From positions 1-5,285 of the forward strand of contig CAIYSH010000135.1 of NCBI GenBank assembly GCA_903928755.1: DNA of 5,285 nt, in the 5' to 3' direction. A model generated the notes under the pieces. The model ran no database searches and had not been told where the DNA came from. It was given only the letters and a program-made list of their open reading frames with translations. Below, one piece after another: positions 1 through 4,924 of the stretch. The first letter of the stretch is position 1, and each line of letters starts with the position of its first letter. The translations under genes were made by a program, and so were the position numbers. Source of the DNA: an uncultured Alphaproteobacteria bacterium. Its GTDB lineage: Bacteria; Pseudomonadota; Alphaproteobacteria; Caulobacterales; Caulobacteraceae.

Positions 1-122
1 CGAAATACGCCCTTTCTGAACTTGGACTGTGCGGGGAGGAGGTCCGTCTGCCCCTGGTACGGGCCTCAGAGGCCTCAAGGGCCGAAGTGAAGGCCGCTCT
101 CCAGGAGGCCGGCGTCCTTTGA
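1..122 (+). CDS. dapA: 4-hydroxy-tetrahydrodipicolinate synthase, C-terminal end (partial)
   Basis: This is the last 39 codons of a gene that begins before the window. The frame reads from base 3 to the TGA at 120-122. The peptide begins KYALSELGLCGEEVRLPLV and ends in a helix rich in Ala and Glu. It matches the C-terminal helical region of DapA, where a K-x-A-L-x-x-L-G-L-C stretch is followed by R-L-P-L-V and a final helix. DapA condenses pyruvate with aspartate semialdehyde in the cytoplasm, the first committed step of lysine and diaminopimelate synthesis. The catalytic Lys and Tyr lie upstream and cannot be checked here. smpB follows after 13 nt on the same strand, so the two are probably cotranscribed. 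Identification rests on a short tail, but the tail is characteristic. Confidence 0.85.
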   Translation, partial: KYALSELGLCGEEVRLPLVRASEASRAEVKAALQEAGVL

Positions 123-135
123 CGCGGAACACCCT

Positions 136-585
136 GTGAAGCTGATCGCTGAAAACCGCCGCGCGCGGTACGACTATTTCCTGGAAGAGACCTTTGAGGC
201 CGGGATCATGCTGACTGGCACCGAGGTCAAGTCACTGAGGGTTGGACGGGCCAATATTGCGGAGTCCTATGCCTCTGTGGAAGGTCGCGACATCGTCCTG
301 ATCAATTCCGACATTCCGCCCTATGGGCAGGCCAACCGCTTCAACCACGAGCCGCGCCGGCACCGGAAGCTCCTGCTTCACCGCAAGCAGATCGAGAAGT
401 TGATCGGTGCCGTTCAGCGGGAAGGCCGGACCATCATTCCGACCAAGCTCTACTGGAATGAAAAGGGCCTGGCCAAGCTGGAGCTGGCCCTGGCCAAGGG
501 CAAGCAGAACCATGACAAACGTCAGGCGACGGCTGACCGGGACTGGCAGAGGGACAAGGCCCGTCTGCTGCGCGACCGGGGTTGA
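136..585 (+). CDS. smpB: SsrA (tmRNA)-binding protein SmpB
   Basis: SmpB binds tmRNA and carries it to stalled ribosomes in trans-translation, the rescue pathway that tags incomplete proteins for degradation. The 149-residue product has the family's usual size. Diagnostic segments are AENRRARYDYF (5-15), the EAGIMLTGTEVKSLR strand with the conserved GTE (21-35), the IPPYGQAN loop (60-67), HRKLLLH (76-82), the KGK-x-x-HDKR motif (121-129) and the basic tail DWQRDKARLLR (136-146). In the family this tail becomes helical in the ribosomal decoding centre and mRNA channel. The start is GTG at 136; no ATG precedes the conserved AENRRAR block, and the upstream ribosome site is weak (CGGAAC), as expected for a gene read through from dapA. 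The stop overlaps the next gene by 4 nt. Function is certain; the start is probable. Confidence 0.97.
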   Translation: MKLIAENRRARYDYFLEETFEAGIMLTGTEVKSLRVGRANIAESYASVEGRDIVLINSDIPPYGQANRFNHEPRRHRKLLLHRKQIEKLIGAVQREGRTIIPTKLYWNEKGLAKLELALAKGKQNHDKRQATADRDWQRDKARLLRDRG

Positions 586-1325
586 TCTCGCCCGGCGACA
601 TTGAAGCGATCGAACGCGCGACCCTGGCAGGGCTGGGATGTGATCCTGTCGATGAATTGCCGGGTTGGCTCTTGCCAAAGGTCGATGCGCCCATGGGACG
701 GGCGAAGAGCGCAGTGCCGATCCGGCATGAGATGCTCGCAGACCAGAGAATGCTTCAAGCCATAGCTGCGAGCTATGCGGCGTCAGGCTTCAGGCCGGTC
801 ATCCGTATTGCCGACGCCAAAGGCCTGGGCGGAACGCGAAACCTGTTGGCGGGCATGGGGTTCGGGCCAGAACTGAGGCCCACCCATGTCATGGTCGCCT
901 GGCTGGTCGATATTGCCCGGGTCTCTGACCTTGAGGCGACCTTCGGATCGACCACTGACCAGGACTGGGCGTCAGTCTTTGCCGGTCCGGGCTTTGACCC
1001 GGAGGAGGGCGCTGCCCGCGTCAGGATCCTGGCGGGCGCCCGCAATACCGTTTTCGGCCGGGTGACGCGCAATGGCTTTGCCGCAGCCGTCGGTGTCGGC
1101 AACTTCAATCATGGCTGGGTGTCGATCCACGGCATGCGCACGGCTCAGTCTGCTCGGGGCAGGGGCCATGCCGCCGCCATTCTGGCCGGCCTGGCCAAGA
1201 TCGGATTGGACCGAGGTTTCACCCGCGCCGTCCTGCAGGTTGAGGAAGGCAATTGGGGCGCCCTCAACCTCTACCGCCGGGCAGGTTTCAAGACCGCCTG
1301 GCGCTATGACTACTGGAAGGCCTAG
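582..1325 (+). CDS. GNAT-family N-acetyltransferase, two-part
   Basis: A 247-residue protein whose C-terminal third is a clear GNAT domain. The acetyl-CoA loop lies in SARGRGHAAAIL (190-201, R/Q-x-x-G-x-G/A type), followed by LQVEEGNWGALNLYRRAGF (218-236), the usual beta5-alpha4 segment whose Asn and Tyr are conserved in the family. The N-terminal half (about 6-110, with GWLLPK at 28-33 and RAKSAVPI at 40-47) resembles the extra N-terminal region of larger GNAT proteins and may be a degenerate second GNAT fold. The acceptor substrate cannot be told from sequence. The start is TTG at 582, overlapping the smpB stop as TTGA, which implies translational coupling. The first in-frame ATG lies about 37 codons on and would remove conserved-looking sequence. 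The gene ends on a TAG that shares CTAG with the converging gene. Family is secure; substrate unknown. Confidence 0.85.
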   Translation: MISPGDIEAIERATLAGLGCDPVDELPGWLLPKVDAPMGRAKSAVPIRHEMLADQRMLQAIAASYAASGFRPVIRIADAKGLGGTRNLLAGMGFGPELRPTHVMVAWLVDIARVSDLEATFGSTTDQDWASVFAGPGFDPEEGAARVRILAGARNTVFGRVTRNGFAAAVGVGNFNHGWVSIHGMRTAQSARGRGHAAAILAGLAKIGLDRGFTRAVLQVEEGNWGALNLYRRAGFKTAWRYDYWKA

Positions 1326-1849
1326 GTCCCGGCAGCATGAAAAAGCGGGTGGAATGACACGACCTGCGAGGGCGTAGGATCGCCTAGGGAGCGGACCATA
1401 TAGTACTCTGAAGGCTCCCCAGGCGGGGCGAGATCAACCCTAACCACGAAACCGAAACGCCTGTAGTAGACGGGGTTACCCGTCAGAATGCAGCCGGCCG
1501 CGTCAAGGGCGATGAGTCTCTGAAGGCCTGCCTCAATGAGCAGCCTGCCGATCCCTAGACCTTGAACTTCCGGCGCGACCGACACGGGACCCAGGGCGAA
1601 CCAACCCGGCGCTCCATCAGCGGAGTTGGCCGGTGAAAAGGCGATGTGTCCGACAACCTTGCCGTCTTGAACCGCTACCAGGGATATCGTCAGGGCGTCA
1701 GCATCCCGCAGGGCGTTGATCAGATCCTGCTCATCGCCAGCGGCAAAGGCCATGGGCGCGAAAGCCCTTTTGGTCAGGTCATGGATCTGGTCCCTGTCGA
1801 CCTCCTGCTCGGGGCGAATGGCAATGCTGGCTGGAAGGTCACTTCCCAT
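1322..1849 (-). CDS. GNAT-family N-acetyltransferase (YhbS-like)
   Basis: A 175-residue single-domain GNAT enzyme. It has the N-terminal IRPEQEVDRDQIHDLTKRAF segment (11-30), the strand VGHIAFSP (66-73), the beta4 and acetyl-CoA loop LGPVSVAPEVQGLGIGRLLI (86-105, with Q-G-L-G-I-G binding the pyrophosphate), and GNPVYYRRFGF (124-134), where YY-x-R-FGF is typical of the YhbS/COG3153 group. The late FHPLF (166-170) also fits that group. Members are poorly characterised small acetyltransferases, so the acceptor is unknown. The start is ATG at 1849, 7 nt after the stop of the upstream uracil-DNA glycosylase gene. A GGAGG inside the end of that gene (1866-1862) sits 12 nt before the ATG, slightly far for a ribosome site. 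It is the last gene of the minus-strand unit and shares its stop palindrome with the converging GNAT gene. The two GNATs are not obvious duplicates. Confidence 0.87.
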   Translation of the reverse strand: MGSDLPASIAIRPEQEVDRDQIHDLTKRAFAPMAFAAGDEQDLINALRDADALTISLVAVQDGKVVGHIAFSPANSADGAPGWFALGPVSVAPEVQGLGIGRLLIEAGLQRLIALDAAGCILTGNPVYYRRFGFVVRVDLAPPGEPSEYYMVRSLGDPTPSQVVSFHPLFHAAGT

Positions 1850-1856
1850 GGCTGAT

Positions 1857-2510
1857 CTAGGCCTCCACCAGCTCCCGCGCCCTGCGGAAGACGCCCTCGA
1901 ACATGGCCGCAGTCAGCCTGCCCGTGTTCGTGTTCAATCGGGAACAGTGATAGCTGTTCAGGACGACATAGGGGCCTGCCTGGAATTCCGACCCGTGGCC
2001 AGGAATGCCTGTTGATGCCTTCAGGCCCAGAGCCTTCAGGACATTGCGCCGGGCGACGTCGCCGAGGGTGATGATGACCTTCAGATTGGGCATGGCATCC
2101 AGCCGGGCTGTCAGGAAAGGCCTGCAGGTGGCCTCTTCCGAGGTTTCCGGCTTGTTACCGGGGGGTGCGCAGCGGACGGCGTTGGAAATCATGACGTCGA
2201 CCAGTTCAATCCCGTCATCGGATCTCGCATCATAGGTCCCGCGGGCAAACCCGGTCCTGATCAGGGTCTCGTAGAGCATGACGCCGGCATGGTCGCCCGT
2301 GAAGGGGCGCCCAGTCCTGTTTGCACCGGTCCGACCGGGGGCCAGACCCATAACCATGAGGCGACCCTTGGCATCGCCAAACGAGGGTGCCGGGCCGTTC
2401 CACCAGTCGGGATTTGCGCGTTGATTTTCAGTGCGATAGGCGACAAGCCTGGGACATAGCGGACAGTCCCGGGCCGGTTCGGCCTCAGTCCTCTGCATAG
2501 CTGTCGGCAT
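1857..2510 (-). CDS. Uracil-DNA glycosylase, 4Fe-4S type, family 5-like (UDGb)
   Basis: This enzyme excises uracil and related damaged bases from DNA at the start of base-excision repair. The 217 residues carry four cysteines in the pattern of iron-sulfur UDGs: C16-x-x-C19 (CPLC), C114 (NAVRCAPPGNKP) and C129. Motif 1 is GLAPGRTGANRTGRPFTGD (55-73). The G-x-NRTGR-x-FTGD form points to family 5 rather than family 4, whose motif reads GEAPG-x-x-E. Motif 2 is HCSRLNTNTGRLT (188-200), where many family members have HPS-x-x-N, so Cys replaces Pro. Family 5 enzymes have broad specificity (uracil, hypoxanthine, ethenocytosine), so activity on more than uracil is likely but inferred. The start is ATG at 2510, overlapping the end of the NYN gene by 26 nt; a second ATG at 2498 is possible. 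The GNAT gene follows after 7 nt. Confidence 0.92.
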   Translation of the reverse strand: MPTAMQRTEAEPARDCPLCPRLVAYRTENQRANPDWWNGPAPSFGDAKGRLMVMGLAPGRTGANRTGRPFTGDHAGVMLYETLIRTGFARGTYDARSDDGIELVDVMISNAVRCAPPGNKPETSEEATCRPFLTARLDAMPNLKVIITLGDVARRNVLKALGLKASTGIPGHGSEFQAGPYVVLNSYHCSRLNTNTGRLTAAMFEGVFRRARELVEA

Positions 2511-3084
2511 CCCGATCGCTACCGGTACGGCTTTCCTGGATGAACCGGGGCAGGCGCGAGGGACGACCGATCATGTCTGCGAGGTCGGCAAGATCGATGA
2601 AGTTGTCAGCCTGCCGTCGCAGGTCATCCGAAGCCATTGGCGGTTGGGATTTGACGGTCGAGACCACGGTGACGCGGGCCCCTTTGCGCTGGACGGCCTC
2701 CACCAGGACCCGGAAGTCACCATCGCCGGAGAACAGCATCAGATGGTCGGCATGTTCAGCCATTTCCAGCATGTCGACAGCGATCTCGACATCCATATCG
2801 CCGCGCCAGCGTTTGCGCCCCTGGGCATCGGTAAATTCCCGGGCCGACTTCGTTACGAGCCGGAAGCCGTTATAGTCCAGCCAGTCCACAAGCGGGCGGA
2901 TCGGGGAATATTCCTGATCTTCCACCAGGGCGGTGTAGTAATAGGCGCGGATCAACACACCCCGCTTGCGGAACTCTTCTAGGAGTTTGCGATAGTCGAT
3001 ATCGAAACCCAGGCCTTTTGCGGCGGAGTATAGATTTGCGCCATCTATGAAGAGCGCCAGTTTATCGGTCGGATAGAATGTCAT
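2485..3084 (-). CDS. NYN (PIN-like) domain protein, LabA/DUF88 family
   Basis: A 199-residue protein of the NYN family, a PIN-like fold predicted to be a metal-dependent ribonuclease. Acidic clusters fit the active site: LFIDGANLY with D14 and N17, RGDMDVEIAVDML with D96, D98 and D104 (94-106), and LFSGDGDFRVLVEA with D121 and D123 (117-130). The core ends near ADNFIDLADL (159-168), followed by a polar tail. I chose ATG 3084 because LALFIDGANLY then follows at the usual distance from the N-terminus. An in-frame ATG at 3120 would add 12 residues, and further upstream extension would run antiparallel through folK. No strong ribosome site precedes either ATG. It is the first gene of the minus-strand unit and overlaps the UDG gene by 26 nt. 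The RNA target is unknown; nuclease activity is inferred from the fold. Confidence 0.9.
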   Translation of the reverse strand: MTFYPTDKLALFIDGANLYSAAKGLGFDIDYRKLLEEFRKRGVLIRAYYYTALVEDQEYSPIRPLVDWLDYNGFRLVTKSAREFTDAQGRKRWRGDMDVEIAVDMLEMAEHADHLMLFSGDGDFRVLVEAVQRKGARVTVVSTVKSQPPMASDDLRRQADNFIDLADLADMIGRPSRLPRFIQESRTGSDRDADSYAED

Positions 3085-3104
3085 CGGGATCGGAAATCCA
3101 TAAT

Positions 3105-3109
3105 GGAGG
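3105..3109 (+). promoter_or_regulatory. Ribosome binding site of folK
   Basis: GGAGG ends 9 nt before the ATG at 3119, a good match to the anti-Shine-Dalgarno sequence at normal spacing. It lies in the 34-nt gap between the divergent NYN and folK genes and fixes the folK start. Confidence 0.75.
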
Positions 3110-3118
3110 CTGGGGCGC

Positions 3119-3625
3119 ATGAATCTGGATGAGGCTGTCATCGTCGCACTTGGCGGAAATCTGCCCGGCGAGTTCGGGTCGCCTCGTAATCTTCTGGAAG
3201 CTGCGCTCTCTCGTTTTTCCCAGGCGGGATTGCCTGTGGTCTGTCGGTCCTCCTGGTGGAAATCCGCCGCTTGGCCGGACCCGACAGGAAACGAGTATCG
3301 CAATGCTGTCGTGCTTGTCGAGACGCAGCAGACCCCGGAAGAGACGATTCGAACATTGTTCAGTATCGAGGATGCCTTCGGCCGGCACCGGAGCGGGAAA
3401 AACGCGCCCCGCACGCTCGATCTGGACCTCATTGCCTATGGCCGCCGACAGATGCAGACGCCCGATCTGATCCTGCCGCATCCGCGGGCCGCGGAAAGAC
3501 TTTTCGTGATGGGGCCTCTGGCGGAGCTGGTTCCGGCCTGGCGGCATCCGGTTTCCGGGCTTACCGCCCTGGAACTGGCCAGATCCGCACCCGTCGGGCG
3601 GGATTCTGCCCCTGACGTGGGCTGA
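3119..3625 (+). CDS. folK: 2-amino-4-hydroxy-6-hydroxymethyldihydropteridine diphosphokinase (HPPK)
   Basis: FolK transfers pyrophosphate from ATP to 6-hydroxymethyl-7,8-dihydropterin, giving the substrate that dihydropteroate synthase joins to p-aminobenzoate in folate synthesis. The 168-residue protein is close to the E. coli length of 159. Visible family features are IVALGGNLPG (8-17; LGSN in many relatives), WWKSAAWPD (46-54), the ATP and magnesium site FGRHRSGKNAPRTLDLDLI (87-105) with D101 and D103 as the expected Mg ligands and R89, R91 and R98 nearby, and LPHPRAAERLFVMGPLAEL (119-137). ATG 3119 has a GGAGG 9 nt upstream. No folP or folB is adjacent, so this folK stands apart from other folate genes in the window. 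It diverges from the NYN gene and is followed by a 106-nt gap before the HAD gene. Assignment is secure. Confidence 0.96.
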   Translation: MNLDEAVIVALGGNLPGEFGSPRNLLEAALSRFSQAGLPVVCRSSWWKSAAWPDPTGNEYRNAVVLVETQQTPEETIRTLFSIEDAFGRHRSGKNAPRTLDLDLIAYGRRQMQTPDLILPHPRAAERLFVMGPLAELVPAWRHPVSGLTALELARSAPVGRDSAPDVG

Positions 3626-3674
3626 ACGGACCGGAAAATGGTGGGACAGGTCCAGCCGATCTGCCGCTTGCTGA

Positions 3675-3703
3675 TTGACGGGTGCCCTGGGGAAGGTTAG
3701 CCG
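3675..3703 (+). promoter_or_regulatory. Possible promoter of the HAD gene (weak)
   Basis: TTGACGG at 3675-3681 matches the -35 consensus TTGACGS of the Caulobacter housekeeping sigma factor. About 14 nt downstream, GTTAGCCG (3696-3703) is only a partial match to the -10 consensus GCTANAWC. A transcript starting near 3710 would leave a leader of about 22 nt before the TTG at 3732. The same TTG at 3675 could otherwise be read as a start codon. This is a consensus match only. Confidence 0.22.
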
Positions 3704-3731
3704 ATCCACAGCAATATTTCGGGAAACTCAT

Positions 3732-4361
3732 TTGGCCTACCGGCTTGTCATTTTCGATTTCGACGGAACGCTGGCGGACAGCGCCGACTGGTTCATCTCC
3801 ATGGTGAACCAGGTGGCCGAAAAGTTCCGGTTCCGGAAGATAACCGAAGCAGAGATCGAAATGTTTCGCGGTTGGTCGTCTCGCGAGGTTGTGGCCTACA
3901 TGAAGGTCCCTGCCTGGAAGATGCCCTTCATTGCCCGGCATACCCGCAAGCTGGTGGCAGAGAACATTTCCGAAATGAGCCTTTTCCCCGGGGCTGACCA
4001 GATGCTGATGGCTCTTGCCGACAAGGGAATCATGATCGCCCTCGTCAGCTCGAATGCAGAGGCCAATGTCCGCAAGATCCTGGGCCCCACCTGCGCCGAC
4101 CTGATTTCACATTACGCCTGCGGGGCCTCGATATTTGGCAAGTCGCCGAAATTCCGTGAAGTGCTGAAGCGGGCGAAGGTCGCGAAATCGGAAGTGATTT
4201 CGATTGGCGATGAAACCCGTGACATCGAGGCTGCAACCGATGTCGGCCTTGCGTCCGGTGCCGTGACCTGGGGATATACCCGGCCCGATATCCTCGCCAA
4301 CTACAAGCCGACCTACCTCCTGGACACCATGGAACAGGTGATCGAGACCATAGCAGGCTAG
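3732..4361 (+). CDS. HAD-superfamily phosphatase, Gph-like
   Basis: A 209-residue haloacid dehalogenase-fold hydrolase, probably a phosphatase of a small phosphorylated metabolite. Motif I is LVIFDFDGTLADS (5-17), with D9 the nucleophile and D11 the acid/base. An alpha-helical C1 cap follows (about 18-85). Motif II is ALVSSN (103-108, S106), motif III is a Lys in GKSPKF (136-141), and motif IV is GDETRDIEAA (159-168) with D160 and D164 binding Mg. The layout resembles phosphoglycolate phosphatase, but the substrate cannot be fixed. No ATG or GTG precedes motif I in frame. I chose TTG 3732, giving MAYRLVIFDFDG, the usual short lead to motif I, with GGGA (3721-3724) 7 nt upstream. TTG 3675 would add 19 residues and looks more like a -35 box. 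It lies between folK and rpoZ on the same strand. Confidence 0.88.
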   Translation: MAYRLVIFDFDGTLADSADWFISMVNQVAEKFRFRKITEAEIEMFRGWSSREVVAYMKVPAWKMPFIARHTRKLVAENISEMSLFPGADQMLMALADKGIMIALVSSNAEANVRKILGPTCADLISHYACGASIFGKSPKFREVLKRAKVAKSEVISIGDETRDIEAATDVGLASGAVTWGYTRPDILANYKPTYLLDTMEQVIETIAG

Positions 4362-4389
4362 GCTTCTGCGACGGTCGGGGTTTGCGGCG

Positions 4390-4418
4390 TTGCACAATGC
4401 TGCCAAACCCTCTATTTT
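4390..4418 (+). promoter_or_regulatory. Likely sigma-70-type promoter of rpoZ
   Basis: TTGCAC (4390-4395) and TATTTT (4413-4418) are separated by exactly 17 nt, giving 4/6 matches to each E. coli consensus hexamer. CTA within TCTATTTT also partly fits the Caulobacter -10 consensus. It lies in the 87-nt gap after the HAD stop, about 31 nt before the rpoZ ATG, leaving a short leader. This suggests rpoZ and rsh have their own promoter in addition to any read-through from folK and the HAD gene. It is predicted from sequence only. Confidence 0.5.
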
Positions 4419-4439
4419 GTCAGGTTCTATTCGCTTTCC

Positions 4440-4444
4440 GAGGA
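4440..4444 (+). promoter_or_regulatory. Ribosome binding site of rpoZ
   Basis: GAGGA lies 4 nt before the ATG at 4449. The spacing is a little short, but this is the only purine-rich match in the leader, and it supports that start. Confidence 0.6.
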
Positions 4445-4448
4445 TTTC

Positions 4449-4808
4449 ATGGCTCGCGTCACCGTCGAAGACTGCATCGAAAAGGTCCCCAACCGCTTCA
4501 GCCTCGTGCTGCTGGCGGCGCATCGTGCCCGGGCGATCTCGGCGGGTTCGCAGATCATGGTCGATCGCGACAACGACAAGAACCCCGTGGTCTCCCTTCG
4601 GGAAATCGCCGACGATGTGGTCAATGCCGATGACCTTCGTGAGAACCTGATCAGCACCTTGCAGCGGGTGGATGAGCGTTCCGAAGCTGAGGAAGAGGCT
4701 GAAACCCTCGCCCTGCTGGCCGATCCGACCCACATGCAGATGAGCGAGATTGAGCTGATCCGCGCCCTGCAGAGCGATCGCGACGGCGGCCAGGAGGAGC
4801 GGTACTGA
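4449..4808 (+). CDS. rpoZ: DNA-directed RNA polymerase omega subunit
   Basis: Omega is the smallest RNA polymerase subunit; it clamps the C-terminal part of beta-prime and helps assembly. The 119-residue protein opens with MARVTVEDCIEKVPNRFSLV, followed by LLAAHRARAI (21-30), DRDNDKNPVVSLREIADD (39-56) and an LRENLI helix (63-68). This is the standard omega core, with a longer alphaproteobacterial tail rich in Glu and Asp (about 72-119). The first residues (MARVTV) are kept; in E. coli the omega N-terminus contributes to ppGpp binding site 1 at the beta-prime interface. The ATG has a GAGGA ribosome site and a probable promoter upstream. The (p)ppGpp synthetase gene follows on the same strand, an arrangement shared with many proteobacteria, so the two are probably cotranscribed. 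Identification is secure. Confidence 0.98.
   Translation: MARVTVEDCIEKVPNRFSLVLLAAHRARAISAGSQIMVDRDNDKNPVVSLREIADDVVNADDLRENLISTLQRVDERSEAEEEAETLALLADPTHMQMSEIELIRALQSDRDGGQEERY
4792..4797 (+). promoter_or_regulatory. Strong Shine-Dalgarno sequence at the rpoZ 3' end
   Basis: AGGAGG lies inside the last codons of rpoZ. It is 7 nt before a CTG at 4805 that is in frame with rsh and overlaps the rpoZ stop. It is far from the other candidate rsh starts, 46 nt before GTG 4844 and 127 nt before ATG 4925. It may therefore initiate rsh at an unusual codon, or be chance within the Glu-Glu coding sequence. Confidence 0.4.
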
Positions 4809-4924
4809 GCCCCGAGGGCGCAGAACCTCTCTCCATTACGGCGGTGCAGGACCCACCGCACGCCGATCCAACAGACACGCCGGTCCAGGACATTTCCGCA
4901 ACTGATGCCGTCAAGCGTCCGCGG

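Noticed and set aside
232..758. Long open frames on the minus strand across smpB and the first GNAT
   Set aside because: They are antisense shadows of two well-supported genes, low in recognisable motifs and rich in Arg, Pro and Ser, as expected from GC-rich reverse frames.
3085..3432. N-terminal extension of the NYN protein by more than 100 residues
   Set aside because: It runs antiparallel to the conserved part of folK, has unlikely composition, and the NYN fold starts right after ATG 3084. Only the 12-residue extension from 3120 stays possible.
3628..3653. GGACC...GGTCC inverted repeat after folK as a terminator
   Set aside because: The stem is only 5 bp around a loop of 16 nt and is not followed by a T-run, so it is no better than chance in GC-rich DNA.
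4383..4408. Partial dyad symmetry around the rpoZ -35 region as an operator
   Set aside because: The two arms match only at their outer few bases once aligned, so no real palindrome is present.
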